Shown here piece after piece: positions 9,932 to 21,612 of a DNA stretch of 64,000 nt. How positions within the stretch are numbered: the stretch's first letter is position 1; each line of letters opens with the position of its first letter. The DNA is taken from contig NC_085137.1 of NCBI RefSeq assembly GCF_035046485.1, positions 12,850,252 through 12,914,251 of the forward strand. Reading direction: 5' to 3'. The stretch is from Aedes albopictus. Its lineage: Eukaryota > Arthropoda > Insecta > Diptera > Culicidae. The notes beneath the pieces are model-generated. The model did not search any database, had not been told where the DNA came from, and saw only the letters and a list, made by a program, of their open reading frames with translations. Both the position numbers and the translations under genes were made by a program.

Positions 9932-10595
9932 AGGGTAACCAATATAATTTGGACCCCTATATATTTTGGACCCCCTGTGTCCTTTTACCACAACTTACAC
10001 AGGTTTAATGATGAGATGACGAAAATTTTTAGAATCGTTCGCTAAATAAGATCGCTCTGCACGGGCAGCAATCATTTCCTCACTGGAAATATCCTTATTT
10101 GCCTTGAATTTATTTTTTGCCAAGCTCATCATCCGTGCGAGTGGCGCATCATGTTTACAAAAAGAGATTGCGGTGCTGAGGAAACTTGCAGATGTAAACA
10201 AAAACGTTTATCATTCTAGCGCATTAAATTCGCAAAGTTCGTCTAATCAGCCTTTGTCAATCAAGTAATTAGGATGTGATCCAGCATATTCAAGCGGCAA
10301 ATTCTTCCAAAATAGTTTCAAACGAGTTTAAACACCGGGTGTCCAAAATATATACTGAAGAGGGTTCAAAATATATTGGGGTGTCCAAAACAGTGAAAAC
10401 TGATGCTTCAAAAATCAGTTATTTTCATCAAATTTTCAGCCAGAGATGAACTTGTGGGTATTTTTAACGGACAGTGGAGGCTTTTACGAACATACTAACA
10501 TCATCATTATGTGTAAATACCCTCTGAATCTGTTTGATTTTGAATTAAATTCAAATCAATGTCCTCTAGGGGTCCAAAATTCAACCGTTACCCTA
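9931..10595. mobile_element. TIR element, TA-flanked, 665 bp
   Basis: The ends TAGGGTAAC and GTTACCCTA are inverted. Next to them ATTTGGACCCC and GGGGTCCAAAAT are also inverted. Both ends carry TA. There is no transposase, so this is a non-autonomous DNA element. Confidence 0.7.
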
Positions 10596-10987
10596 CTGTT
10601 TTAAAATTTCATTCGATTTGGTTACACGGATAAACAGTTTTGGTTGTATATGTAGCCGAAAGTCGCAATAAGCAAACATGTTTTATTGTTTTGTGACATT
10701 CAAAGTTTTTAACTTTGAAAGTGTCAATCCAAAATGGCTCAAAATTTGATTGAAATTTTATTGAGGATCGCAGCAGTATTGACAGTTTTATAGTCAAAAT
10801 AGTGCAATCGGACCTTAAAATGTTTAAGAAGTGCCTAAAATTCACTTTGAAGCGGGTTGAGTTTTGAATTGTCTAACAATAAGTACTCAACCGATTTTGA
10901 TGAAAATTTTACTACTTAATATTTATTATGTTGAAAACCTCTAGTCAAATTTTCAGACGTTTTGACACATTAACAATAAAGTTATAG
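10596..10987. other. Repeat-like AT-rich segment
   Basis: No gene. The part near 10880-10960, with AACCGATTTTGATGAAAATT and CAAATTTTCAGACG, resembles the reverse complement of about 18240-18350. It therefore belongs to a dispersed repeat family. Confidence 0.5.
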
Positions 10988-11214
10988 CACCGACGAACCG
11001 ACGTGACAGCTAGAACAAATTTGTTGTCCTCGACGCCATGATGAAAATAGCCGAACACTACCGCCACCTCTATAACAATTCGCGTTGATTTGATAGCTTG
11101 ACTCCAAACCCCCGTGTGCTGATTTGACAGAAGCGTTCGCTCGCTTCGCTGGTCGACCGTTAAATTTAGGGGGGGACACTTTTGAAACACTACTGTCACG
11201 TCGGTTCGTCGGTG
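10988..11214. mobile_element. MITE, 7-bp target duplication GTTATAG (family copy A)
   Basis: Terminal inverted repeats begin CACCGACGAACCGACGTGACAG. GTTATAG lies at 10981-10987 and 11215-11221. It is 227 bp and noncoding. A copy in the opposite orientation is at 33987-34247 with a different 7-bp duplication. Confidence 0.9.
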
Positions 11215-11221
11215 GTTATAG

Positions 11222-11570
11222 CCCAAACCATTTTTAGAATGAGTGTACAAGATTTTGAAAATCTAATATTCTCGCGTCAGAAATATCTCCGCCAATACTT
11301 AACCAATTCCGATGAAATTTGTATGGCATCATCTACACATAATAGACTGTTGCTGCTTGCTGGTTAAAAAATCAGCTATTTTGATGCATGCATTCAAAAG
11401 TTATGCACTGTTTTCCGTGGTGCAATTTGGTTCGGGATACCCTTTATTGCAAACATGCAAATCTTGGATGATTTCGTCAATCGCATCGGCGGACAGTTCC
11501 TAATTAGTTGCCAACTGTCCGTCAATCCGTTGATCGAAGGCATTTTAGCCACCAAAACAAACTATTGTGA
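11222..11570. other. Repeat-like segment, related to about 19190-19290
   Basis: TATCTCCGCCAATACTTAAC and GATGAAATTTGTATGG at 11282-11327 match similar words near 19203-19245. There is no gene, so this is a dispersed repeat of unknown class. Confidence 0.5.
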
Positions 11571-11832
11571 TACAGTAGACGTTCGGTCGGTGCAAGCGGT
11601 TTAACTGCAATGCTTTTTAACTGCAAGTCAGGTAAGTGCAACAAATTTGCAGTTATCGCACCGCCATCCGTCAATACGGTGCGCCATGTTAGCCCAAATG
11701 AACAATCGAATGAATTTTCCGTTCATTTAACGTCAATTGACGGGTTGTTGACGCCTGTCTGACGTTGCAGTTATCGAATTTTGTTCGCTAAGTGAAACGT
11801 AAACATGTTGCAGTTATCGAACGTCTACTGTA
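11571..11832. mobile_element. TA-flanked MITE with CAGTAGACGTTCG ends
   Basis: Both ends read TACAGTAGACGTTCG inward. GCAGTTATCG recurs three times inside. TA duplication and CAGT ends fit pogo/Tigger-like elements, which is inference. No coding. Confidence 0.78.
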
Positions 11833-13308
11833 TTATAATTACATTATTATATTATTATATACGTATATATTATTATATATATTATAATATATGTCTGACA
11901 CACATTTCCTTCTGGGACGGACATCAAAGCACGAAAAGTCTGTGGGGACTTGTCGTCACAAGCGGATACTTTGGTGGTTCGATTTTGAACGAATGTTTTA
12001 TTTCAACCAATCTTACTTGCTAGGTTACATGAATTTCGGGATCGATCAAATATGTATCGATCCTCACTTACACGTTTAAAGTATATACACTGAGCCAACT
12101 CACCCGATCATAGTTATGTGTCAGTCCTATATTACTGCACTATTGGAACATCATATGAATCTAAACTGATTTATGATATGATACGCATAACGATTCATTT
12201 GAAGTGAACGTGTCAGACTAGGGGTACAATGTATGTGTAGTGTCTGATAAAATAGGCTCTTAGAATTATTTCAGTGTAGAGATATAGAGAGGGACAGATA
12301 GATTGCGCTGTGCTAGTCAGTTAGTGTTGTGTGTCGTTAATAGGAATCAGATGGGTTAAGTAAAATAGAATGCATACTGCTGACTGTTACATTGCAGTTC
12401 GTTCGCATTTGTGTTCTCACGCTGTGAAATGTAAATTGATCTGGGTATGGTTCGGGTCTGTCACCTCGAGTGGTTACGACATGCTTTAGGTTTCGGTAAA
12501 AGATTTATGTTGCAGTTTTATGAACTGTATGAAGCAGGGTGGTCTGCTAAGGGTAAAGAATTTATATTGATGTAAAACAGATGTAGGCACAGCACAAGTC
12601 GTTACGGCCACGAAATCTTTTGTTGGTCCTAAGCGCTGCCTCACAGTTTTGTTTATTTGTTTACAAAAAGAAATCTCTCCGACAACAACCGCAAATGCAA
12701 GTTTTATTGATATGGCATATAATTAGTGATAAAACCAATTCATGACCACTTGCAAGTCTTTAAATGACGATGATTACAGCAGAAGTTATATGATAGTTTT
12801 ATGGAATGCCAAAGGTGCAAAGTAAAAAAAAACTACCACTTAAAACTAGTATAGAATGAATTTGAATGAACCCTTACCATGTAGATAGGCATTCCCTTAT
12901 AATATGGGATAATTATGCGCAAACGATATTTTCTGATCAAAACTGGTCTATCTCTTACAATTGGCGTAAGAAATTCCGTATTTTTGCTCGATTCTACTCA
13001 CTGTGCATCACCGTTCTACCTATTAACGTTTCAATAGTTTAGTTGAAAAAAAAAACCGCTAGTCTAGAGGACATTCTAGTTTGTAACTACGCATCATTTT
13101 CCATTTTATACGTGTCATCCGTGTCCTGATTTTCCTAAAACACGACTTTCTCAGTTTTGACCGCTTGTTATACGTGTTTTTTCCTTTTCCTGCGTTGTTG
13201 CTTTATCGTTGTTTCGTTGATTGATTAAACTCCTCGAATGAGTTTGTTTGTTTGAAGATTAACTTACCTACCTACTGATCGACCGATGAATGAACCGCTA
13301 TTTTGCAG
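11833..13308. other. Unassigned DNA upstream of the first visible Strip exon
   Basis: No exon was recognised. A short block at about 11897-11940, with GACGGACATCAAAGCACGAA, recurs inverted at about 15085-15120. The N-terminal Strip exon, expected to be short and low in complexity, may lie here or before the window, but it could not be found. Confidence 0.4.
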
Positions 13309-13431
13309 GGAAGCAGTGGTTTAGAGTTTCCCGATTTAGATTTCGTTTACGCGGACGCCGACTCGCATGCGAACGAGATTGCGGAACTGTACAGCTACAC
13401 CGAGCAGGCCGAGTTCCAGCACAATGTTAAG
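13309..13431 (+). CDS. Strip: Strip (STRIP1/FAM40), exon with residues 1-41 of the visible part
   Basis: Strip is the striatin-interacting scaffold of the STRIPAK phosphatase-kinase complex, with PP2A, striatin/Cka and Mob4. It is linked in flies to Hippo signalling, endosome organisation and axon growth. This exon follows TTTTGCAG and ends before GTGAGT. It encodes the conserved start of the N-terminal N1221-type domain (PDLDFVYADADSH, IAELYSYTEQAEF). Nine exons from here to 52781 join in consistent phases and give 813 residues and a stop. The human protein is about 837 residues, so only the poorly conserved N-terminus is missing. The true start lies in an exon not identified upstream. Confidence 0.93.
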
Positions 13432-13492
13432 GTGAGTGGCGCACGCTCGAAGGGGATGAATATGACTCACTGGTTTCTTTTGGTGGTTCCAG

Positions 13493-13776
13493 GCCTTCGA
13501 GGATCAAATGGAGTATTACAAATTGCCACCGAGCTGGCAGAAACTGTCCGAGTTGGAGCAACGGGGAATAATCTTGAAGCTGCTGGATCAGCTCGACATG
13601 TCCAAGAAGGGTCTTCGGATGAAAGCGGCCCGCTGTATTCTGTATCTGGCGCAAGGATGCTGGGCCGAAGTGCAGTGCGACCAGGAACAGCAAACTATTG
13701 CTCGTAAAAATATAATGCTGCTGTATGATGCGGGTGTTTTCGGAGCATTTGTAGAGCTATTGAATCTGGAGATTGA
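13493..13776 (+). CDS. Strip: Strip, exon 2 of the visible part
   Basis: It continues the N-terminal domain in phase 0 after a 61-bp intron (acceptor TTCCAG). It reads AFEDQMEYYKLPPSWQKL through ARCILYLAQGCW to AFVELLNLEI. The donor GTAAGA at 13777 splits an Asp codon: GA here plus C from the next exon gives EID, matching the family. Reading through the donor would hit a false stop at 13778, which shows that the splice is needed. Confidence 0.94.
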
Positions 13777-13835
13777 GTAAGAACTATATGATTGGGAAGG
13801 TATCTTTCTAACTTGCTACTTTTTGATCATTCCAG

Positions 13836-14011
13836 CAACTCATCGACTGCCAGTATTGCCATTCGTAAGGTTGCCGTTTCACTCGCAGACTCAGTAGATC
13901 TGAGAGTGATTTTGTCGGTGCTGTACATTATTACCGAAGTGATGCGAGCTGAGAAGGAAAGTGATTGTGAGGAGTACGCTCATCTTGTGACCAACTTCAT
14001 CAATGAGATTA
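13836..14011 (+). CDS. Strip: Strip, exon 3 of the visible part
   Basis: It follows a 59-bp intron. Conserved stretches are IRKVAVSLADSVDLRVIL and an acidic, more variable end (EKESDCEEYAHLV). The exon ends with one base of a codon before GTAAGT at 14012, where an 8.1-kb intron begins. The next exon at 22128 supplies the two remaining bases, so the phase is kept across the long intron. Confidence 0.93.
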
Positions 14012-14339
14012 GTAAGTATTGATTGACTAATAATTGCACAGTTATGTGTCATATAGTTGTTATAGTTAGTACTATGACCCGAATAGCAAATCCCAGAGGA
14101 ATATTTGGCGGGCTACAATTCGCTTCATTTAATCTATATCGAATGAAGCATCTTTCTCTACTGGGCTCTTCCCTGGAACAATCGCTTCTAGTCCTCCTGG
14201 ACGTTGAGTGCTCTGCTCATAGATCCTTTTCAACCGCAAACCGCATTTTTGTGCACGACCTTCCATGGAGTCGCTAGCATGTGGTATGATACGCCACAAT
14301 CCGCTACATGATCCGCTATTTATTAGCAATAGTTGCTCA
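14012..14339. other. Start of the 8.1-kb Strip intron, unassigned
   Basis: Noncoding. It leads into copia debris from about 14340. The whole intron runs 14012-22127. Confidence 0.6.
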
Positions 14340-15620
14340 ATGGGATCAGGACGTTGTTCTAGATGGATGCTCTAACAACTTCCCTGCAAGGAGCGTTGCA
14401 TGAAGACATTCATATGAAACGGACCGAAGGTTATGAAGGAAACAATTTCTCCAAGGAAGGTTTATCACCTGCGGAAGGTGCTGAACGCGTATGGAATAGG
14501 AACTGGATCCAGAACTGATGAACAGTGGTTTAAAAAACTCCAGTTTTCATCCCTGTGTCAGCGAGTGAGAAATCGCAATCGCAGTGTATGTTGCAGACTT
14601 GCTGCTGATTTCAAATACTGTGATCTACGTGAAGGATCGCTTGATGGAAAGGTTCCGTATGAAAGATCTAAAAGAAAAGGAAAAGTTTAAGGAATGTGAA
14701 TCACACAGAAGAAGAACACAAACGATGATGTTGGACCAGAGGCAGTACATTTGAGAAATGATGCAACGAATCTGGATGACTAATTGTAATGTGAGCCCAA
14801 GTCTATGTGGAACAGAAGCTAACGGAAGTTATGGGTCCATGTACTTCCGAAGAAGAAGATAAGATGAAGAATGTATTGTTTCGTCAATTAATTGGTAGAC
14901 TTCAATTCTTGTCACAAGACCCAATAATGCTAATGCAGTTTATGTAGCAAGGCATATTTTGTGCTATCTCAAGGGAACGCTCAATATGAAATTAGTTTAT
15001 CAGAAGCATCCAGAAAGTTCTTTCGGGGGCTTCAGCGATATGCAGAACGGGACAATGGCGCTGACGCCTGTGGTTCGTCATACGACTTTTCGTGCTTTGA
15101 TGTCCGTCGCAGAAGGAGATGTGTGTCAAGCAATTCGACGTCAAAAGGGTGTTTTTGAACAGTTCGATGAGGAGATCTTCATGAAGCAACCTCTGGGGTC
15201 TGTAGTCGGCGGCAAGCAAAGCAAGGTATGCCGTTTGCCGGAATCAGCATCTCATGAAGTTCTGATAGCGGATGGATTCGAGCGCTGTGAGGTAGTATGC
15301 TACGTTCTCGTCTACGTTGATGATCTTATCATGACTGAAGCTGGTACTGCAGAAGATCACCATTCTCGGCGATATCAAGCTTTACTTGGGAATCGAAGTT
15401 GATCGAGACCAAAATGAAGATTTCTTCATCAGGCAACGGAAGTATAACTTGACTATTGTTCAATCTTCCGGTCTTTAGAGAGCCAAAGCGTCAATCGTGC
15501 CTATCGATGCTGGCCACTGCAAGACAGCAGAGGACGGCAACATGCTTCCAAACAATTTGAAGTATCAGAAGGTATCAGAAGTATCCAATAGTGCATGGCG
15601 AAGGCGTTAAAACTGTATAG
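14340..15620 (+). mobile_element. Ty1/copia remains, rearranged
   Basis: Broken frames show copia polymerase pieces out of their usual order. Near 14880-15000 are RQLIGRLQFLSQ and LKGTLNMKLVYQK, from the part between RT and RNase H. Near 15140-15350 are FEQFDEEIFMKQPLG and the RT core VLVYVDDLIM. Near 15385-15460 is GIEVDRDQNEDFFIRQRKY. The order and stops indicate more than one copy or a rearrangement. A short unrelated repeat near 15085-15120 is shared, inverted, with about 11897-11940. It is not a source of active polymerase. Confidence 0.75.
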
Positions 15621-15629
15621 AGTTAGCAG

Positions 15630-17145
15630 AGCAACTGATGGATTTCGAAGTTAGACAGAGTGAAGTTCTCGTGTCGTTCGGTGTTATGGCGCTCTTCCCG
15701 GACGTTCCAGTAGTCGATGCCCTGGCCGCCAGCTTCCAAAGACATTTAGAAAGATGTCGAATTCCTCCGAACCAAATTGAAAGCTTCCTGGTGGCTAAAA
15801 CTTGCATGAATCAGAACCATTCAGAGGTAAGTTCTATAAGCAAACGTTGGGTCTTAAGGCGAAACTGGATCCATTTCCTCACTTTTTGGTTTTTGATTTT
15901 TTATTAAATAACGAAGCAATATTTTCAAAATCGGTTTTCGTGCACATGTAGAGTATGGATCAGGGTATCTTCTGATTTTTTTACGCGAGAGAAAATGTTT
16001 TTCGTTTTTGCAGAAACCATTTTTGAACAAAATTTCACTAAAAAATGGTTTCTGCAAAAACGAAAAACATTTTCTACAGCGTAAAAAAATCAGAAGATAC
16101 CCTGATCCATACTCTACATGTGCACGAAAACCGATTTTAAAAATATTGCTTCTTTATTTAATAAAAAATGAAAAACCAAAAAATTGAGGAAATGCTTCGA
16201 GTTTCGCCTTAATATGGGCAATAAGATTTCCCTTTTATGGGTGATTTATAGGTAGAACTGAAAAGAGAAAAACATTTTCCTCGAGTATGGAGAAGGTACG
16301 TAGATGACATTTTTGCGGCAGTAAAACAACGCTACTTACAACAGATCCTTGATTTGCTTAACTCACAACACGCCACGATAAATTTCACAGTAGAGAAATA
16401 GACGGAAACTTGCCATTCCTAGATCTAATGATCACTAGAAAAGAGGATAATACATTAAAGTTTGCAATCTACCGAAAACCAACGTCCACCCATCGTTACA
16501 TAACGTCGGATTCAAACCAGAACATTCAAACAGAAACAAGCAGCGTTCCACTCCATGGCCCACCGTCTTTTCAACGTACCGTTGGAAAAAGAAGACTTAA
16601 TCGCAGATAAAATCTACAAAGCGGTGAAGCTAAACGATTAATACGACAAATATTTCGTTTGACAAAATTCTTCGCAAACACGAAAAAAAGAAACAGGAGA
16701 AATGCTACAACACTAGAACCCGAGAAACAAGAAGATGCCCGATGGTTAGCCTCCCTTTCTATCCCAAATTACCAAATTCGGTTCAACACACTCTGAAGTC
16801 CCATGGATTCCACGTAGTATACAAAACTCAAAACACACTGAAGGAGTAAGTTGCTGTGAAATATCAAGGATAAGATTTCCACCGAAATCTACCAAATTCA
16901 TTGCAAAGATTGTCCAGCTGTGTACATCGGACAAACTTGTTGCAAATTAAAAATTCGCCTGCGAGAAGATAGGAATGCGGTTGCGAATGGTAGGTTGAAC
17001 GAATCAAGTGTAACAGTACATGTACATGTATATAGCTACTGCCGACTCCCCATTCATGAAGCAGGAAATGCAGTAATATAAATCTCTTCTCGACGTTTAT
17101 TATATACGGTATGAATATGTGTGTTGTGTGAGCAACCAGCCCGAA
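15630..17145 (+). mobile_element. Penelope-like element with RT and GIY-YIG remains
   Basis: Plus-strand pieces fit a Penelope-like retroelement. VSFGVMALFPDVPV near 15672-15714 starts the RT core. The catalytic block PRVWRRYVDDIFA lies at about 16277-16315, DGNLPFLDLMIT and IYRKPTSTHRYI at about 16399-16500, and a GIY-YIG-type nuclease start IHCKDCPAVYIGQT near 16895-16935. GIY-YIG is the endonuclease typical of these elements. Frameshifts are frequent and the RT is split by a foldback MITE at 15854-16212, so this copy is dead. Confidence 0.82.
15854..16212. mobile_element. Foldback TTAA MITE inside the Penelope-like element
   Basis: Two arms of about 170 bp (15854 to about 16025, and about 16041-16212) are near-perfect inverted copies. 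Termini are TTAAGGCGAAACT and AGTTTCGCCTTAA, with TTAA at both ends. The transcript would form a long hairpin. The flanks are both Penelope-like coding DNA, so the insertion is clear. Confidence 0.88.
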
Positions 17146-18019
17146 ATCAGCCGGCAAAAAAGGTAATTGTTTAATCCTTTTTAATCGTTATGGCTAGTTT
17201 CCACTTGATAAGTACTGTGTAAAAGGATAGGACAAGTAATGCTCACGTAAAACTTCTGCAATCAAAATTACTTAAGCGTTCGCAGTTGATAAGTAATTCG
17301 CAGCCAGAAAGCTATTTGCCAACAGATGGCACTGTCGTGCGATGCTGTCAGTCATGTTGTTGATTTTCCGTACGGAATAATATGTCGATGTATTATTCCG
17401 TGAGTAAAAGCGAAGACCACATTATCAAGAAGACTTGCAGCACTGCTAAAAATCGGAACTCACTGCTAGCAGCGCCACCCCGGATGAAGGTGACAATATT
17501 CATGATAGTGTGTGTAAATTTTCATACTCGCACCAATACACTCTTACACTTTTACACAAAGGTACCACCTTAGCTCACCAGGTGGCGGTGTCGTCGGTGA
17601 CGCTTGTCGTTAGTATGGGAAAATAACAGAGTTGCATGTCTTCTTGATAAAGTAGTCTTCGGTAAAAGGGACATTTTCTCTTTCTTCGTGTTTCTTCTTT
17701 CGCGCCTGCGCGTTCACAGTGTGCATTAGTATTTAGCCGTGTCGCTCTATAATGTGTACTCCGTCGTCCCTCAGCATGGCTGCATCAGAACACAAGATTG
17801 AATTTCTTGAGGTTGAATAATTTGCCGTTACGTAGTTTAAAAATTTATAAAGACACCCCAAAACTGAATTGTTTATAATATTATAGTTCGACAGTTTAAA
17901 AAAGGAAATAGCATTTGAGTTTAGCTGATGAGGAGACAATGATTCTAAAAACTGTTGCATCATAATCATTTCATTTCGTTTGTTGAATGTTCTATGGTGC
18001 ACTAGAACCAGGGAAGTAA
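17146..18019. other. MITE-like and unassigned DNA
   Basis: At 17193-17240 a block with GGCTAGTTTCCACTTG and GGATAGGACAAGTAATG recurs as the reverse complement near 58300-58355. It is therefore a dispersed element end, probably of a MITE. A TACGGAATAAT block near 17371 also recurs near 58155. The rest shows no gene. Confidence 0.5.
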
Positions 18020-18392
18020 AGACTGTATTCGATGAAATTTGGACACAGAAAATAATGTATAGCTTTTCATTGCGTTCACAAAATCAAATATTTTTTTGAA
18101 CAGGAATAATATATAATGTGTAGCTAATACCATAACAATCGCAACAAATTCAGTTTGGTATTGGCGCAGATCTAGGCGCAGATATTGTTAATATCATAAA
18201 ATAAGATTTTAGCAAATTTTTTCACACGTTTTAAAAATTGTGTAGGCTATAATTTTGATGTAACTCGTCAAGACGTCTGAAAATTTGACTCGAAGTTCTT
18301 AACAGAGTATCAATAAACTGGTAAAAAAAATCTCAAAATCGGTTCAATTCAATACGTTTTCCTAGTATTCAAAATTCAAATCAAATGTTACA
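18020..18392. repeat. Dispersed AT-rich repeat, inverted relative to about 10880-10980
   Basis: CGTCTGAAAATTTGACT near 18271 is the complement of a block near 10940. CTAATACCATA near 18125 is complementary to a block near 19240. With 18800-19300 it may form the two ends of one larger TIR or foldback element interrupted by a SINE. Confidence 0.5.
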
Positions 18393-18803
18393 GGGAGCGG
18401 ACCTGGTGTGATGGTTAAAGCGCATGCCTATCACGCCGAGGACCTGGGATCGAATCCCACACCCGACAAACTCGCAAAATGTGAGTTCTTCCTTCGGAAG
18501 GGAAGTAAAGCGTGGGTCCCGAGATGAACTAGCCCAGGGCTAAAAATCTCGTTAAGGTTGAAGGATTCGTCATTGACATAATCGTCATCATTGAAAATTC
18601 AAAAGCAGTTTCTCGCTCAAAACATGAATGTTTACATTGAAATTGTATTCACTGTACTCCATTCTGCATACGCAATACAGTGAATACATTTTCACTGCGG
18701 AATTTTTAGCTTTGAACGAGAAAACTGCTTTCGAATTTTCAATGATGGCGATTATGTCAATGACAAATCCTTCAACCTTAATACAGATAAAAAAAAATCA
18801 AAT
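18393..18803 (+). mobile_element. tRNA-headed SINE, second copy, split by a MITE
   Basis: It has the same family as 802-1292: a head with GGAGCGGACCTGGTGTGATGG and B box GGGATCGAATCCCA, a body with GGGAAGTAAAGCGTGGGTCC, then CTAAAAATCTCGTTAA. The tail ATACAGATAAAAAAAAA resumes after the MITE at 18552-18781. The uninterrupted sequence at the other locus proves the break. Confidence 0.88.
18552..18781. mobile_element. TTAA foldback MITE inside a SINE
   Basis: Termini are TTAAGGTTGAAGGATT and AATCCTTCAACCTTAA. Long inner arms are also inverted (TGAAAATTCAAAAGCAG with its complement near 18730). The unsplit SINE at 802-832 carries a single TTAA at the same place, which is the empty site. Confidence 0.92.
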
Positions 18804-19309
18804 CGCTTCAAGGCATATTTTAGGTACTTTTTAATCATTTTATTCCGTGTGTACTATTTTGTTTGTACAACTGTCATGACTGTTCCGATTTTTATTAACA
18901 TTTGAATTTGTAAATCCATTATAAAAACTGTTCTTAGCCAAATTGCTTGAAAACTTTTCAAGTTATAACTGTATGAATGTCACGATACAAAAAAAAAACA
19001 TTTTTGCTTATTGTGACTTTGTGCCACATATACGGCTAGAATGAAATTTTTACACAATATTTCTACATGTATACTTTACATACAGAACAGATTGAAATCG
19101 GTTCAGTATTTTTGGATCTAGAGCTATAACAGTGAACAAGTGATATTTTTTAAAACATTCGTTTGCTCAAACTTCTCAAATGTCAAAATTCTTGTTTCAA
19201 CGATATCTCCACCAATATTCAACCGATTTTGATGAAATTTGTATGGTATTAGCTTTACGTAATACACTATTCCTGGTAAAAAATTAGTCATTTAACATTT
19301 TATTAGGAC
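18804..19309. other. Dispersed AT-rich repeat, related to about 11280-11370
   Basis: GATATCTCCACCAATATTCA and GATGAAATTTGTATGG match a block near 11282-11330. No gene. Confidence 0.5.
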
Positions 19310-20640
19310 ATCTTTCTGAATTCCAGGAATTCGTTCCGAGATCCCTACGAGAATTGCTCTGAGATTCCCACAGAATTTCTGCTTGGGATTCCTCCAGAAA
19401 TTCCTTCCTATATCTCTCTAGAAATAAATTCAGGATTGCTCCAGGAGTTCTTTCTGGGATACCAAAGGGAGTTCCCTCAGAGATTCTTCCAGCAATTTGT
19501 TTAGGATTTGTTCAGAACTTCCAGGAGTTCTCTCTAGGATTACTTCTGTAACTCCATACGGGATTCCTTCAGAGATTCCTTCAAGGAATTCTCTAGAAAT
19601 TCCTTCATGGAATTCTCTAGAGATTCCTCCAGAAGATTCCTATGAAATTATTCTAGAAGTTCTTTCAGGGATTCCTTCACGACTTTTTTTTAGGATTTCT
19701 TCAGAACCTTTTGGAATGTCTTCAGATTTTTATCTGGGAAGAAACTATTGAAAGAATCTCTTAAATAGCTCGTGTAGATATTCCCTGCAAAACTGCTGGA
19801 GATATTCGTTAAGAAGCTGTTGGAGGAATTTTATAAGGAACTCAAGAGCAAGTCTTGGAGTACTTCCATAAAGAATAAAAAAAAACTTCTGGAGTATTTC
19901 CATGAGCAAAATTTAAGAAACTTTCAGAATGAATTCCAGTAGAAGTTCTTGGAGGAATCCCGGAAGGATATCCTGGATGAATTATTGGACAAATCTTAGA
20001 AGGAACTCCTGGAAAAACCTTGACTTATTTTCCAGGAGTCTGAAAGTTCTGAAGAAATTCCGAAAAGAACTTTTGAAAAATTCCCGGAAGATATCCCGGG
20101 TAAAATTTCTGGAGTGGTCCCTGATGCCACCCCTGGTGTAATCTTAGAAGAAAATCCTGGAGAAATACCAGAAGAAACTATGAGAGGAACCCATAAATTT
20201 ACTCCTAGAGGAAACCTAGAAGGAGTTCCTGGAGGAATCCCGGAAGAAGCTATAGAAATTACAAAAGGAATTCTTTGAGGATTCACATAAGAAACGTCCA
20301 GATAAAAGCTAGAGGAATCTCAAAAAGTTGTATCTTAGAAAGAACTCCTGGAAGAATCACTGAAAGAACTCCAGGATGAATCTAAGAATGAATTCCTGTA
20401 GAAATCCTAGAAGGAACTCTTGAAATGATCCCGGAAGGAATTCCTGCGGGAATCTCCGAATAAATATCTGAGTGAACCCCGGATAAAAAATACTAAAGTA
20501 ATCCCGGATGAAATGATTGTAGAATAGTTCGAAAAAACTCCTGGTAGAATCTTAGAAAACACCTCTGGAGAAAACCCTGGAGGAACTCCTAGAAGATCCC
20601 CAAAAAAAACAAAATAAATAAATAAATCCTGAATTAGAAG
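19310..20640. repeat. 12-bp-period degenerate array I, sense switches near 19790
   Basis: Units vary around GAAATTCCTCCA/GGAATTCCTTCA up to about 19790, then around CTGGAGGAATCC, which is the opposite sense. The period of 12 is a multiple of 3, so long stop-free frames with 4-residue periodicity appear on both strands and should not be called genes. Confidence 0.8.
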
Positions 20641-21344
20641 GAACTCACGGAGCGATTTTTTGTAGAACTTCTAATGAAAATCTCAGAGACATTTTATGAG
20701 AATCCCCTGCGAACTTGTGGTGGATTTTTCGGTGGAAAATCTGAAAGAATTTCAAGAGGACTTTCTGCGAAACCCCAAAGAAAAACCTTCGTACGGAATG
20801 CCAAAAGATTCATCACAAAGAATCTTTCGTGGATCTTCATTAAATTCCCCGTGAAGCTTTGTCCTACCTCGTATTTCGTCTAAAACTCCACAAGGTAACC
20901 GTCAGAGTCCCAGCAGAATTCCTCCCACCGTAGTCCGAACCCCAATATTGCAGAATTTATAATTAGTATCCAACCATAGTTCTCGCTGTAATACCATTAA
21001 AAGTTCCCTTAGAATCCCAGCACAATGTCTCTCATTAGCATTTCCCTTGGAATTCCGTTGAAATCTCACAATCTGGATTTTCCCCATACGCGCGCAAAAA
21101 TTAAATTTTAATTTCAATCACACTTCCTGAGGAAACGAACGAAATTTCTCGAAGTCCAAATCGTAAACAACAAGGCAACGAAACGCCACACGAACAACGA
21201 ACAATTTATCTAGCAACCGCCGTATGCAGTGCCCTATTCTTCACATCCTTCTTACAGCATCTTTTCGTAAAAATGCTGTCGGTTAAACAAATGTCAAAAT
21301 TACTTACGGAAAAAGGAGGAATTTTACTTGAGCGCTCTACTTGG
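20641..21344. other. Fading array and unassigned DNA
   Basis: Traces of the 12-bp pattern reach about 21060. No gene was recognised after that. Confidence 0.45.
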
Positions 21345-21612
21345 GAACTGGAAACTTACCATTAGTAAGAAAAAAACGTGTTGTGTCCGTTTTCATGTCG
21401 CGTCTCCTGGGTTCATCAGAAGGTAGTTGCCTCATTGTCAACAGCAGAATCAGAGTTTGTAGTAGCCCTTTCCAAGGCATCCCAAAAACTGGATTGGTTG
21501 CAAAGACTGTTGTTGGAGAACCTAGGTGAGAAAACGAAAACATTATCATATGAAGACAATCAGAGTTGTCTGAAGATTCTGGACGCAGGCAAGCTCAGTA
21601 TGATTATGATGA
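21345..21612 (+). mobile_element. Ty1/copia RNase H fragment
   Basis: The plus-strand frame reads VASLSTAESEFVVALSKASQ, WLQRLLLENLGEK and YEDNQSCLKI. These are hallmarks of the copia RNase H. It is an isolated fragment of under 300 bp. Confidence 0.78.
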
